DNA of 64,000 nucleotides from positions 62,001 to 126,000 of the forward strand of contig JAJDEP010000014.1 in the NCBI GenBank assembly GCA_029259715.1, written 5' to 3'. This document shows, piece by piece, positions 1-8,267 of this stretch (position 1 is the stretch's first letter; each line of letters opens with the position of its first letter). The notes under the pieces were generated by a model, which searched no databases, was not told the DNA's origin, and worked only from the letters and a program-made list of their open reading frames with translations. Source of the stretch: Planctomycetota bacterium. GTDB taxonomy: Bacteria; Planctomycetota; B15-G4. The position numbers and the translations under genes are program-made.

Positions 1-1080
1 TCGTCGGCGGTGCCCATGCTGGCAGACGAGTTGCGCGCGTCCGGGTGGCGCACGTGGGGCCTGGCCGACGGCGCCTTCGTCACCGAGGCCTTCGGTTTCG
101 ATCGCGGCTTCGATCGGTTCGAGTCGGAGCTCAGGCCGCTGCGACACAAGCTGCCACGCCTGCTCGGCTGGATCGACGAGATGGCCGCCCCCGGGAGCCC
201 GCCCACCTTCCTGTTCATGCACACGTACGAGGCCCACGCCCCCTACGTGCCCGACGTCGAGTACGACCTCTTCACCGACGACGACTACGACGGTCCCCTC
301 GCCGAGCGCATCGCCCTGTTCCGCAAGAGTTTCGCCGGCGAAGACACGAGCTACGACATGGGCGCCCTCGAGGCCTCCTTCTGGGGTAAGGACCGCGGCG
401 CCTTCGACGACGCCGACGTGGCCTACGTGCGCGCTCTCTACGAAGGCGACATCCGCCAGACCGACGCCCACGTCGGCCGCATCCTTGACGCGCTACGCGA
501 CGCCGGACTGCTCGACACGGCGTGGGTCGTGATCACCTCCGACCACGGCGAGGCCTTCCGCGAGCACGGCACCCTCGAGCACCGCCAGCTGTACGAAGAG
601 GAGACGCACGTCCCCTTGCTCGTACGACCGCCCGGCGGCCTGACCCCGGGACGCACGGTGGCGTCGACGGCGCGCTTGCTCGATGTGGCCCCCACGATCC
701 TCCACGCGGTGGGCCTGGTTCGGCCGCCGGTCATGCAGGGTCGCAGCCTGCTGCCCCTCGACGCCCGGTTCGAGCGCCCGGTGCACGCCACCGCCGGCGA
801 GGACAGCAGCTTCCGCGCCTTCATCCACGGCACCCGCAAGGTGATCCGCCGCGGCAACACGCCCCCGACCTTCTTCGACCTGGCCGCCGACCCCGACGAG
901 CGCCACGCCCTGTCGGGCCCCGGGGCCCCCGACTGGGCCACCGACGCCCTCTCAGCCATGCAGGCGCTCGAGGACGAAGCCGTCGCCCTGCGCCGCATCG
1001 TCGGCGAACCGGGAGCCGTGGGCGGCCTGAGCCCCGAGCGGTTGGCCGAGTTGATCCGGCTGGGCTACATCGACGGCTGA
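1..1080 (+). CDS. Sulfatase-family hydrolase, C-terminal part (5' end outside window)
   Basis: The reading frame is open from the first base, so the N-terminus with the nucleophile lies upstream. The visible 359 residues show alkaline-phosphatase/sulfatase superfamily features: the HTYEAHAPYVP segment, the metal-binding SDHGE motif followed by EHG, and a late THVPLLVR segment typical of bacterial sulfatases. Such enzymes hydrolyse sulfate or phosphate esters, usually outside the cytoplasm. The end (LGYID) resembles that of the secreted hydrolase at 21107, so the two may be paralogues. A GTG at 10 is the first possible start in view, but it falls inside the conserved fold and is unlikely to be real. 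Substrate is unknown. A 91-bp gap separates it from larB. Confidence 0.8.
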   Translation, partial: SSAVPMLADELRASGWRTWGLADGAFVTEAFGFDRGFDRFESELRPLRHKLPRLLGWIDEMAAPGSPPTFLFMHTYEAHAPYVPDVEYDLFTDDDYDGPLAERIALFRKSFAGEDTSYDMGALEASFWGKDRGAFDDADVAYVRALYEGDIRQTDAHVGRILDALRDAGLLDTAWVVITSDHGEAFREHGTLEHRQLYEEETHVPLLVRPPGGLTPGRTVASTARLLDVAPTILHAVGLVRPPVMQGRSLLPLDARFERPVHATAGEDSSFRAFIHGTRKVIRRGNTPPTFFDLAADPDERHALSGPGAPDWATDALSAMQALEDEAVALRRIVGEPGAVGGLSPERLAELIRLGYIDG

Positions 1081-1155
1081 CGAGGCTGGGCTCGCCCCAC
1101 CGGGACGGTAGGGTTGAGGACGCCGACCGGCGCGCGACGCGCTCGGCACCGCACC

Positions 1156-1161
1156 AAGGAG
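1156..1161 (+). promoter_or_regulatory. Ribosome binding site of larB
   Basis: AAGGAG lies 10 nt before the ATG at 1172 and supports that start. It is the only clear Shine-Dalgarno site in the lar run; the following genes start by overlap with the preceding stop codon. Confidence 0.6.
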
Positions 1162-1171
1162 TCCCGCATCG

Positions 1172-1984
1172 ATGTCCCCGGCGCACCCTGACGACGCCCT
1201 CGCCAAGCTGGTGGACGAACTGGCCCGCGGCCGCGCCGGCGCCGACGACCTCGAGCCGCTCGCCTACGCCCACCTCGACCACGACCGCTGCGCGCGTCAG
1301 GGCATGCCCGAGGTGGTCTTCGGCGCCGGCAAGTCGCCCGAGCAGATCGTCGGCATCGTCGCCCGCCTGCTGACGAACGACCAGCCCGTGCTCGTGACGC
1401 GGCTCGAACCCGACATCTGGGAGGCCTGCCGGGACGGCCTCGGCGATGCGGGCACCTACGACGCTCTCTCGCGCACCTGGCTCGGGGGCGCGGCGCGCGC
1501 TCCCGCGGACGACGCGGGGGCGGTGGTCGTGGTGAGCGCCGGCACCTCCGACGTCGCCGTAGCCGAGGAGGCCGCCCGCACGGCCGAGGCCTTCGGGCAG
1601 CGCGTCGTGCGCCTGAACGACGTCGGCGTCGCCGGCATCCACCGTCTCATCGAGCACCTGCCGACCCTGCGCGACGCCCGGGTCATCATCGCCGTGGCGG
1701 GCATGGAGGGCGCGCTGCCGAGCGTGGTCGCCGGACTCGTGGCGTGTCCCGTCATCGCCGTGCCCACGAGCGTCGGCTACGGCGCGAGCTTCGGCGGCGT
1801 CGCGGCCCTGCTCGCCATGCTCAACAGCTGCGCCTCGGGCGTCACCGTGGTCAACATCGACAATGGATTCGGCGCGGCCTGCGCGGCGGTCCGCATCGCT
1901 GCCGTCACATCCGGCGCCAAGGCCGGCGGCCGTGCCGGCGAGTCCCCCCAGGGATCGCCCGGTTCAGCGGACGCCGCGTCATGA
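1172..1984 (+). CDS. larB: LarB, pyridinium-3,5-biscarboxylate mononucleotide synthase
   Basis: LarB carboxylates and hydrolyses nicotinic acid adenine dinucleotide to pyridinium-3,5-biscarboxylate mononucleotide, the first step of the nickel-pincer nucleotide cofactor of lactate racemase and related enzymes. The 270-residue protein has the N-terminal LarB segment (VVFGAGKSPEQI, near residues 50-61) and a C-terminal PurE-like AIR-carboxylase domain, with VVSAGTSDVAVAEEA and the glycine-rich VPTSVGYGASFGG loop. Length and order match known LarB proteins. It is followed by larC and larE with 4-nt overlaps, which makes the assignment firm. No larA lies in the window, so the cofactor's client enzyme is encoded elsewhere. 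Confidence 0.93.
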   Translation: MSPAHPDDALAKLVDELARGRAGADDLEPLAYAHLDHDRCARQGMPEVVFGAGKSPEQIVGIVARLLTNDQPVLVTRLEPDIWEACRDGLGDAGTYDALSRTWLGGAARAPADDAGAVVVVSAGTSDVAVAEEAARTAEAFGQRVVRLNDVGVAGIHRLIEHLPTLRDARVIIAVAGMEGALPSVVAGLVACPVIAVPTSVGYGASFGGVAALLAMLNSCASGVTVVNIDNGFGAACAAVRIAAVTSGAKAGGRAGESPQGSPGSADAAS

Positions 1985-3213
1985 CGGGCCACCTTCACTT
2001 CGACCTGATCGGGGGCATCGCCGGCGACATGACCGTCGCCGCCCTCGTCGATGCCGGCGTGCCCGAGGACGTGCTGCACGCGGGGCTGGTCGCCTCGGGA
2101 CTGCCCTTCACCGCGCTGCGCGTCGAGCAGGAGTGGCGCGGAGGCCTGGCCGGGCGTTTGTTCCACGTCGATCTCGAGACTGACCCGCCCGCGCGGGACT
2201 GGAAGACCATCCGCGCACTGATCGAGCAGGCGACGTTGAGCGACGGCGCCCGCCGCTGGGCCCTGCGCATCTTCACGTGCCTGGCCGAGGCGGAAGCCAC
2301 CGTGCACGGCTGCCCCGTCGAAGCAGTGCACTTCCACGAGGTCGGCGCGATGGACTCCATCGTCGACGTCGTCGCCACCGCTCTCGCCCTCGACCACCTG
2401 CAGGTCGACAGCTTCAGCTGCGGCCCGGTGCCCCTCTGCCGCGGCACCATCGAGGCCGACCACGGCGTCCTGCCCCTGCCCGCCCCGGCCACGGCCGCGC
2501 TGCTCACCGGCTTCGAACTCGTGACCATCCCCGGCACCCTCGAGACCGTCACGCCCACCGGCGCCGCCATCTTGTCGGCCCTGGTGGACGACCCCGCCGC
2601 TCCCATGCCGCCCCTGCGACTGACCGCCGGCGGCTACGGCCTGGGGCAGGCCGACCTCCCCGGCCGTGCCAACGTGCTGCGGGTCCTCGTCGGCACGCGC
2701 ACCGACAACGCGGACGCCGGCGCCCGACACGGGGACCGCGGCCGGGCCGTGGTCATCGAGGCCGCCATCGACGACATGGACCCGCGCCTGTTCGGCGAAG
2801 TCTCGCGCAACCTCTTCGCGGCCGGCGCCCTCGACGTGACCCTCTCCGCGCTGATGATGAAGAAGCAACGCCCCGGCACGCTGCTCTCCGTCGTGTGTCG
2901 TCCCGAATCGGAGGGCGTGCTCTCGGGCCTGCTGCTGCGCGAGACGACCACCCTCGGGGTGCGCAGCCACGACGTCCGCCGCATCGAGCTCGCCCGACGG
3001 ATCGAGACGGTCGAGACCGAATTCGGGCCCATCGCCGTGAAGTTCGCCTTCCTCGGTGACGAGTGCGTGAACAGCGCGCCCGAATACGACGAGTGCGAAC
3101 GCGCGGCGCGCGAGCGCGGTGTGCCCCTCAAGGACGTCCTCGGGGCCGCGGCCGCCGCAGCCCATGAACGGGCCGGCACCCTCCGTGCGCCCACGCCGGG
3201 AGGCGCCCCGTGA
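1981..3213 (+). CDS. larC: LarC, CTP-dependent nickel insertion cyclometallase
   Basis: LarC inserts nickel into the pyridinium-bisthiocarboxylate nucleotide using CTP and forms the metal-carbon bond of the NPN cofactor. The 410-residue product starts MTGHLHFDLIGGIAGDM and contains the family block FHEVGAMDSIVDVV and the late segment LMMKKQRPGTLLSV. The ATG at 1981 overlaps the larB stop as ATGA. A longer in-frame extension exists upstream inside larB but has no family similarity. It is one continuous frame, unlike Lactobacillus plantarum, where larC1 and larC2 are joined by programmed frameshifting. Confidence 0.93.
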   Translation: MTGHLHFDLIGGIAGDMTVAALVDAGVPEDVLHAGLVASGLPFTALRVEQEWRGGLAGRLFHVDLETDPPARDWKTIRALIEQATLSDGARRWALRIFTCLAEAEATVHGCPVEAVHFHEVGAMDSIVDVVATALALDHLQVDSFSCGPVPLCRGTIEADHGVLPLPAPATAALLTGFELVTIPGTLETVTPTGAAILSALVDDPAAPMPPLRLTAGGYGLGQADLPGRANVLRVLVGTRTDNADAGARHGDRGRAVVIEAAIDDMDPRLFGEVSRNLFAAGALDVTLSALMMKKQRPGTLLSVVCRPESEGVLSGLLLRETTTLGVRSHDVRRIELARRIETVETEFGPIAVKFAFLGDECVNSAPEYDECERAARERGVPLKDVLGAAAAAAHERAGTLRAPTPGGAP

Positions 3214-4043
3214 CGACCGTCGACGGAGCCGCCCACGTCCAGGCCCTGCGGCGTCAGGTGGAGACGTACGGACCGGTCGTCGTGGCCTTCTCCGGCGGCG
3301 TCGACTCCACCGTGGTGCTGAAGATCGCGGCGGACGTCCTCGGCGCCGACGTGATCGCCGTCACCGGCCTGTCGCCGTCCGTCGCCCCGCAGGAGGCCGA
3401 GCGGGCGCGGGAACTCGCGGCCGACCTCGGCGTCGAGCTGCTGACGCCCGAGACCCATGAGCTGGCCAATCCCGATTACGTGGCCAACGCGTCCGATCGC
3501 TGCTTCCACTGCAAGACGGAGCTGTACGACGTCTGCCGCCGGGTGGCCGCGGGGCGCGGCGACCGGCTGATCCTCAACGGCACGAACGCCGACGACGTGG
3601 GCGATTGGCGCCCCGGGTTGAAGGCCGCCGCGCAGGCCGGCGTGCGCTCGCCGCTGCTCGAGTGCGGCCTCGACAAGGCCGCCGTCCGGGCCGCCGCCCG
3701 GGCCCTGGGCCTCTCGAATTGGGACAAGCCGGCCCTGGCCTGCCTGGCCTCGCGCCTGCCCTACGGCACCTCGGTGACCCCGGAACGCCTGGCGGCCGTC
3801 GATGCCGTGGAACAGCACCTGCGCGCCCGGGGATTCCGGGATGTCCGCGCCCGACATCTCGGTGACGAGGTACGCTTGGAAGTCGAACCCGACCGGGTCC
3901 GGCAACTCCTCGGCCTCGCTGCGGATCCCGAACTGCTCGCGACTGTCACAGCCGCGGGCTTCCGCACGCTATCGGTGGAGCCCGACGGCTACCGATCGGG
4001 CCGTCTCAACGACGTCCTCGACTCCCCGAACGCCTCCCGATGA
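3210..4043 (+). CDS. larE: LarE, ATP-dependent sulfur transferase for NPN cofactor
   Basis: LarE adenylates the carboxylates of P2CMN and replaces them with thiocarboxylates. The 277-residue product has the PP-loop FSGGVDST (residues 27-34), the RCFHCKTELY segment (97-106) and ACLASRLPYG (177-186). Cys178 sits where the sacrificial cysteine of L. plantarum LarE (Cys176) is expected, by my own alignment. I did not see the extra cysteines of the [4Fe-4S] LarE subtype near it, so the sacrificial mechanism is the better guess. The GTG start at 3210 overlaps the larC stop as GTGA, and the stop overlaps the next start as ATGA. Confidence 0.92.
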   Translation: MTTVDGAAHVQALRRQVETYGPVVVAFSGGVDSTVVLKIAADVLGADVIAVTGLSPSVAPQEAERARELAADLGVELLTPETHELANPDYVANASDRCFHCKTELYDVCRRVAAGRGDRLILNGTNADDVGDWRPGLKAAAQAGVRSPLLECGLDKAAVRAAARALGLSNWDKPALACLASRLPYGTSVTPERLAAVDAVEQHLRARGFRDVRARHLGDEVRLEVEPDRVRQLLGLAADPELLATVTAAGFRTLSVEPDGYRSGRLNDVLDSPNASR

Positions 4044-5044
4044 AGGCAAGGCACCTGCTCGCCACTCTGCTGGCGGTCGGCTCGATGCTGGCCGCCCCGG
4101 GCACCCTTTCCGCCCAATTCGGCGAGGCCGATCCGCGCTTCGACCCCGACCCGCGCGACCTGCGCGACCCGCGCGATGTCTCGCAGGACCCGCGGGAGCC
4201 GGTGCTCGACCCTCACGCCGTCCCCGAAGGCGAGCACCTGTTCGACATGCTGCTCGAGCAGAAGGACCAGCATCGCCTGGCCATGGCCATCTCCGACAAC
4301 CCCTGGATCACGCTCGAGTACATCGATGGTGTGTGCGAGCAGCACCTGGCCCTGCGCGAGTCTGGGGGCGCCCCGACGCTCACCGGCACCAGCGCCGTGC
4401 AGGAGGTCGAGGCCAAGGCCAAGACCCTCGCGGCCCTCGCCGACCGGGCCCTGGGCGACTCCCGCTTCCAGCTCTACGTCCAGACGATGCTGGGTTGGGA
4501 CGCGGCCAAGATCCAACGTCATCGGGTGATCCAAGGCCAGATCAAGCGGGCCAACTCGATCCTGCTGGCGGCCGCCTCCCCTGACGACTCGCGCCGGGCC
4601 ATGACGCCCCTGAAGCAGGCACGCGAGGCGGCCGCGCAGATTGGTGACACCTGGAGCGAGGTCCGCGCACTCGTGCTCATGGGGCGCATCCGCGCAGCGC
4701 AGGGCTCGGTGCGGGACACCGAATTCTTCATGAAGGACGCGCTGCGCATCGCGCGCCCGATTCGCGACCTCGACTCGATGTGGGAGGCCCTCTCGACCCT
4801 GTATGAAGCGGCGATCCTGCGCAACGACTTCGAGTCGGCCCGCGAGCGCCTGCGGGAGCAGTACGTCATCTCGCAGAGCAGCCAGGACCCGCAGTCGGCT
4901 GACGAGATCCTCGACCAGCTCATCCAACTCGAGAACCTGATCCGGTCGGGCAACGCCTCGGCCCTGCGCAACCTGCCCCCCGGGTCGGGCAACCGCTCCG
5001 GTGGCAACGGTCGCTCCGGAACCGGGTCCGGCCAGGGCGGTTGA
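4040..5044 (+). CDS. Exported protein of unknown function, helical-repeat-like
   Basis: A 334-residue protein with a clear Sec signal peptide (MKARHLLATLLAVGSMLAAP, then an Ala-x-Ala-like cut near SAQ). A short Asp/Pro/Arg-rich stretch follows (repeats of DPRD and LRDPR, residues 31-52), then a mainly helical region (about 60-300) that looks like TPR-type repeats, for example the segment with ALVLMGRIRAAQGS. The last 25 residues are Gly/Ser/Asn-rich. The ATG at 4040 overlaps the larE stop as ATGA, and its own stop overlaps the following TTG. I recognise no family. Tight coupling to larE is the only hint of a role. Confidence 0.7.
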   Translation: MKARHLLATLLAVGSMLAAPGTLSAQFGEADPRFDPDPRDLRDPRDVSQDPREPVLDPHAVPEGEHLFDMLLEQKDQHRLAMAISDNPWITLEYIDGVCEQHLALRESGGAPTLTGTSAVQEVEAKAKTLAALADRALGDSRFQLYVQTMLGWDAAKIQRHRVIQGQIKRANSILLAAASPDDSRRAMTPLKQAREAAAQIGDTWSEVRALVLMGRIRAAQGSVRDTEFFMKDALRIARPIRDLDSMWEALSTLYEAAILRNDFESARERLREQYVISQSSQDPQSADEILDQLIQLENLIRSGNASALRNLPPGSGNRSGGNGRSGTGSGQGG

Positions 5045-6957
5045 GGCTCCGCCGCCGACGCAAACCCGCAGGAGCGATTCCCAAGGACATGTCGATGCTG
5101 ATCACGCTCCTCGCCGCGTTGCTCATGTTGCTGTCCGCGGCACCGACCTCCGCCCAGGATCGGGGCGCGCATGACGCGGTCCTGCCCAAGGGCTCCATCG
5201 TCCGCCTCTCGATCCCCGACGGCACCGCGTTGTGGTCCACCCCCCTCGGTGCCTCGCTCCAGGCTCTGCTCGACGGCAACGAGGATATCGACGGCCTGCG
5301 CGCCTTCCTGCACGCGGCCACGGGCCTCGAGAGCGACGACATGGCCACCATGCTGCTGGGCGGCACGGTGCACGTCGGCGTCTACCGCGGCCCGAAGAGC
5401 CGGCTCGGGGGCGACGCTGCGGACGGACAACGCCGCGTGCTCGTCGCGACCACCAGCAGCGACGAGAAGGCCCTCGCCCAGGCCCTCGAACGCGGACTCG
5501 ACGCGCTCGACACCCTGGGCGTCGACGTGTCCTACGGCGACTATCGCGGTCTCGAATACGCGCGCCTCGACGACGAGAACGTGCTGGCCCGCCTCGGCGA
5601 TCGCTTGTTCTTCGCCTCCCATGACGAGCTGCTCGCCGACGCCCTCGACCTGGCCCTTGACGCCGCGGTCACCGGCGGCAAGACCCGCGGCCGGCGCAAG
5701 GGCAAGTCGGCCGTCAAGGCGTCGGATGAGACGGTCGACGGAGGCCTCGCGAGCTTCTCGTTCCGCGTGGGATCGCCGCTGAATCGACGCGGCACGGTGA
5801 AGGGCATCGGCGAGATCGCCGGTCGCATGGGCAACCGCCTGAGCTCGCCCCTGCTCTCGGTGCTGCTCGACGACGCCGCCGACGAACTCTCCGCCGGAGG
5901 GCGCATCGTAGGGACTCTCGAGCACGACCGGGCGGGCGACCAGATGATTGTCCAGGCGCGGCTCGTCCCGGCGCCGCCCGACGAGGACGACGAAGCGACC
6001 GACAGCAGCGCCGACGACGGTGCCCGCCGGATCGAAGCGCGCGCGCCCGTCGCCTTCACCGTGCCCGTGGACGACCAGACCCTCGGCGTCCTGCACGTGC
6101 AACGTGACCTCGCCGATTGGTGGCGCCACCGCGAGGAGCGTATGCCGCCCGAGATCCAGACGCGACTGGCGCGCTTCGACAGCACCATGAGCATGCTCTT
6201 CTCAGGCCAGTCCCTCGCCGACGACGTCTTCGGGCAACTCGGCACGTCGTTGGCCGTCGTCTTCGATCGCCAGACCTTCGAGGACGAGGACGCGGCGCCC
6301 GACATCCGCATGCCGGCGGCCTGCCTCGTCTCGACACTGGACGACCCGCAACGCTTCGCCCCCATGCTGCAAGGGGCCTTCCAGACCTTCATCGGGTTGA
6401 TCAACGCCGACCGCGGCCAGGAGGGTGAGGCGCCGTTCCTGATCGAGACCGAACGGGTCGATGGCGGACTGTTCGTCTCGGCGCGCCTCATGGACGGGAT
6501 GTTCGCGGCCGGCCCCATGAACGACGCCACGGACCCGGGCATGGGCATGGACGGCGCCGCGCCCTACTCGGCCAACCTCTCGCCAGCCATGGCGGTCATC
6601 GGCGACCGGCTCCTACTCGGCACCTCCGTGGAGCAGGTGCGCCGGCTCATGAGTGCCCTCGCCACGCAGGGCTCCGCTGCCGCGAGCGAGTCCGAGGTCT
6701 TCGGCGAACTCGGCCTGTCGGTGGACGCGCGGATCCTCGAGCGGGCCCTGCGCGACAACCGCAAGGCGCTCATCGCCCAGAACGTCATCGAGAAGGGCAA
6801 CGACCCGATGCAGGCGGCCGCCGAGATCGACGGGCTGGTCGCCATCGTGCAGCGTCTGCGGTCCGTGGACGTCCAGCTGTTCCACGACGCCGAGGGATTG
6901 CGCGCGCGCCTGGGCCTCGCCCTCGACCCCGCAACCGGGCGGACCGACGCTCGATGA
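5041..6957 (+). CDS. Exported protein of unknown function
   Basis: A 638-residue protein. The TTG at 5041 overlaps the previous stop as TTGA, as other junctions in this run do, and gives a basic N-terminus (RLRRRRK) before a hydrophobic signal segment ending near TSAQ. The ATG at 5089 would give a more ordinary signal peptide (MSMLITLLAALLMLLSAAP) and is the alternative start. The mature part resembles soluble lipoprotein-like or chaperone-like substrates only in general composition: alternating hydrophobic strands, an acidic stretch (DEDDEATDSSADD) near residue 320, and Met-rich loops near 500. I do not recognise the family. Its stop overlaps the DUF1800 start as ATGA. Confidence 0.65.
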   Translation: MRLRRRRKPAGAIPKDMSMLITLLAALLMLLSAAPTSAQDRGAHDAVLPKGSIVRLSIPDGTALWSTPLGASLQALLDGNEDIDGLRAFLHAATGLESDDMATMLLGGTVHVGVYRGPKSRLGGDAADGQRRVLVATTSSDEKALAQALERGLDALDTLGVDVSYGDYRGLEYARLDDENVLARLGDRLFFASHDELLADALDLALDAAVTGGKTRGRRKGKSAVKASDETVDGGLASFSFRVGSPLNRRGTVKGIGEIAGRMGNRLSSPLLSVLLDDAADELSAGGRIVGTLEHDRAGDQMIVQARLVPAPPDEDDEATDSSADDGARRIEARAPVAFTVPVDDQTLGVLHVQRDLADWWRHREERMPPEIQTRLARFDSTMSMLFSGQSLADDVFGQLGTSLAVVFDRQTFEDEDAAPDIRMPAACLVSTLDDPQRFAPMLQGAFQTFIGLINADRGQEGEAPFLIETERVDGGLFVSARLMDGMFAAGPMNDATDPGMGMDGAAPYSANLSPAMAVIGDRLLLGTSVEQVRRLMSALATQGSAAASESEVFGELGLSVDARILERALRDNRKALIAQNVIEKGNDPMQAAAEIDGLVAIVQRLRSVDVQLFHDAEGLRARLGLALDPATGRTDAR

Positions 6958-8267
6958 CTCCGCCCGCGGCGCTCACCGTCCGCGACGCCGAACAGTCCCT
7001 GGAGCCGTACCGCGCCGGTCACGACGGCCCGTTCGGCGCCCGGCAGGTCGGCCACCTCGTGCGCCGCGCCCTCTTCGGCGCCCCGCCCGAGCGCCTGGCC
7101 GAGTTGCAGCGGATGGAGCCCGCCGAGGCGGTCGAGGCGGTGTTGGCCGCGCCACCGCCCTCGGGCAGCTACGCCGAGACCCTCGACATCCTCGACGCCC
7201 TGGCCTCGGTGGACGACCCGGACGTCGCCCGCTCGGTGTGGTTGACGCGCATGGTGCGCGACCCGCACCCGTTCCGCGAACGCCTCGCGCTCTTCTGGCA
7301 CGGGCACTTCGCCACCTCGGTCGAGAAGGTCGGGCGCATCCGCCTGATGACACGGCAGGTCGACACGCTACAACGGCTGGGGGCCGGGCCATTCGGGGAG
7401 CTGCTCCTCGCCATGTGCCGCGACCCGGCCATGGTCGTCTGGCTGGACGGAAACGCCAATCGCCGCCACCACCCGAATGAGAACTTCGCCCGCGAGCTGT
7501 TCGAGCTGTTCTCCCTCGGCATCGGGCACTACGACGAGACCGACGTCCTCGAGGCGGCGCGCGCCTTCAGCGGCTGGCACGTCCACGGCGACCGCTTCCG
7601 CTTCAATTCCCATGAGCACGACGACGGGACCAAGCGCGTCCTCGGACGCGAAGGCGACCTCGACGGTGACGACGTTGTTTCTGCCGTCATGGAACACCCG
7701 TCTTGCGCCCGGCACATCACGCGCCGCCTCTTCCGCGAGTTCGTCCATCCGGAACCGACGGACGCTCAGATCGACGTCCTCGCCGACCGCTACCGCGCGA
7801 GCGGCTACGACACGCTCGACCTGGTCCGCGTCCTGCTGCGCAGTCGCGCCTTCTATGCGGCGCCGGCCTACCGTGCCCTGGTGAAGTCCCCGGTGGCGCT
7901 CGCCGTGGGGGCCATCCGCTCCCTCGAGCTGCGCACCGATGCGCGCGCCGTCGCCGAGACCCTGGGGGCCCTGGGGCAGTCGTTGTATGCACCGCCGAGC
8001 GTGAAGGGCTGGGACGGTGGGGCTTCCTGGCTGAACGCGGCCACGCTCATCGGCCGCGTCAATCTCGCTGCCGACCTGGCAGGCCGGGCGCCCCAGGGCC
8101 TCACCGTCGACCCGGCCGACGACCTCGACGGCGCGGTCGCGCTGTTGCTCGACGGCCAACTCCCCGACGACGTGTCCCACCGCCTCAAGGCCCACCAGCA
8201 CAAGCACGGCGACACGGCCGGCCTGCTGCAGGCGCTGCTCTGCCTGCCGGAGTATCAGCTGGCATGA
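6954..8267 (+). CDS. DUF1800 family protein
   Basis: The 437-residue product carries the DUF1800 signature HHPNENFARELFELF (about residues 172-186), preceded by FWHGHFATS and followed by AFSGWHV. DUF1800 proteins are often encoded next to a DUF1501 protein, as here; their biochemical role is not established. No signal peptide is evident at the chosen ATG, which overlaps the upstream stop (ATGA). The C-terminal part contains PPSVKGWDGG, also typical of the family. The pair is common in Planctomycetota and several proteobacterial lineages. Confidence 0.88.
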   Translation: MTPPAALTVRDAEQSLEPYRAGHDGPFGARQVGHLVRRALFGAPPERLAELQRMEPAEAVEAVLAAPPPSGSYAETLDILDALASVDDPDVARSVWLTRMVRDPHPFRERLALFWHGHFATSVEKVGRIRLMTRQVDTLQRLGAGPFGELLLAMCRDPAMVVWLDGNANRRHHPNENFARELFELFSLGIGHYDETDVLEAARAFSGWHVHGDRFRFNSHEHDDGTKRVLGREGDLDGDDVVSAVMEHPSCARHITRRLFREFVHPEPTDAQIDVLADRYRASGYDTLDLVRVLLRSRAFYAAPAYRALVKSPVALAVGAIRSLELRTDARAVAETLGALGQSLYAPPSVKGWDGGASWLNAATLIGRVNLAADLAGRAPQGLTVDPADDLDGAVALLLDGQLPDDVSHRLKAHQHKHGDTAGLLQALLCLPEYQLA

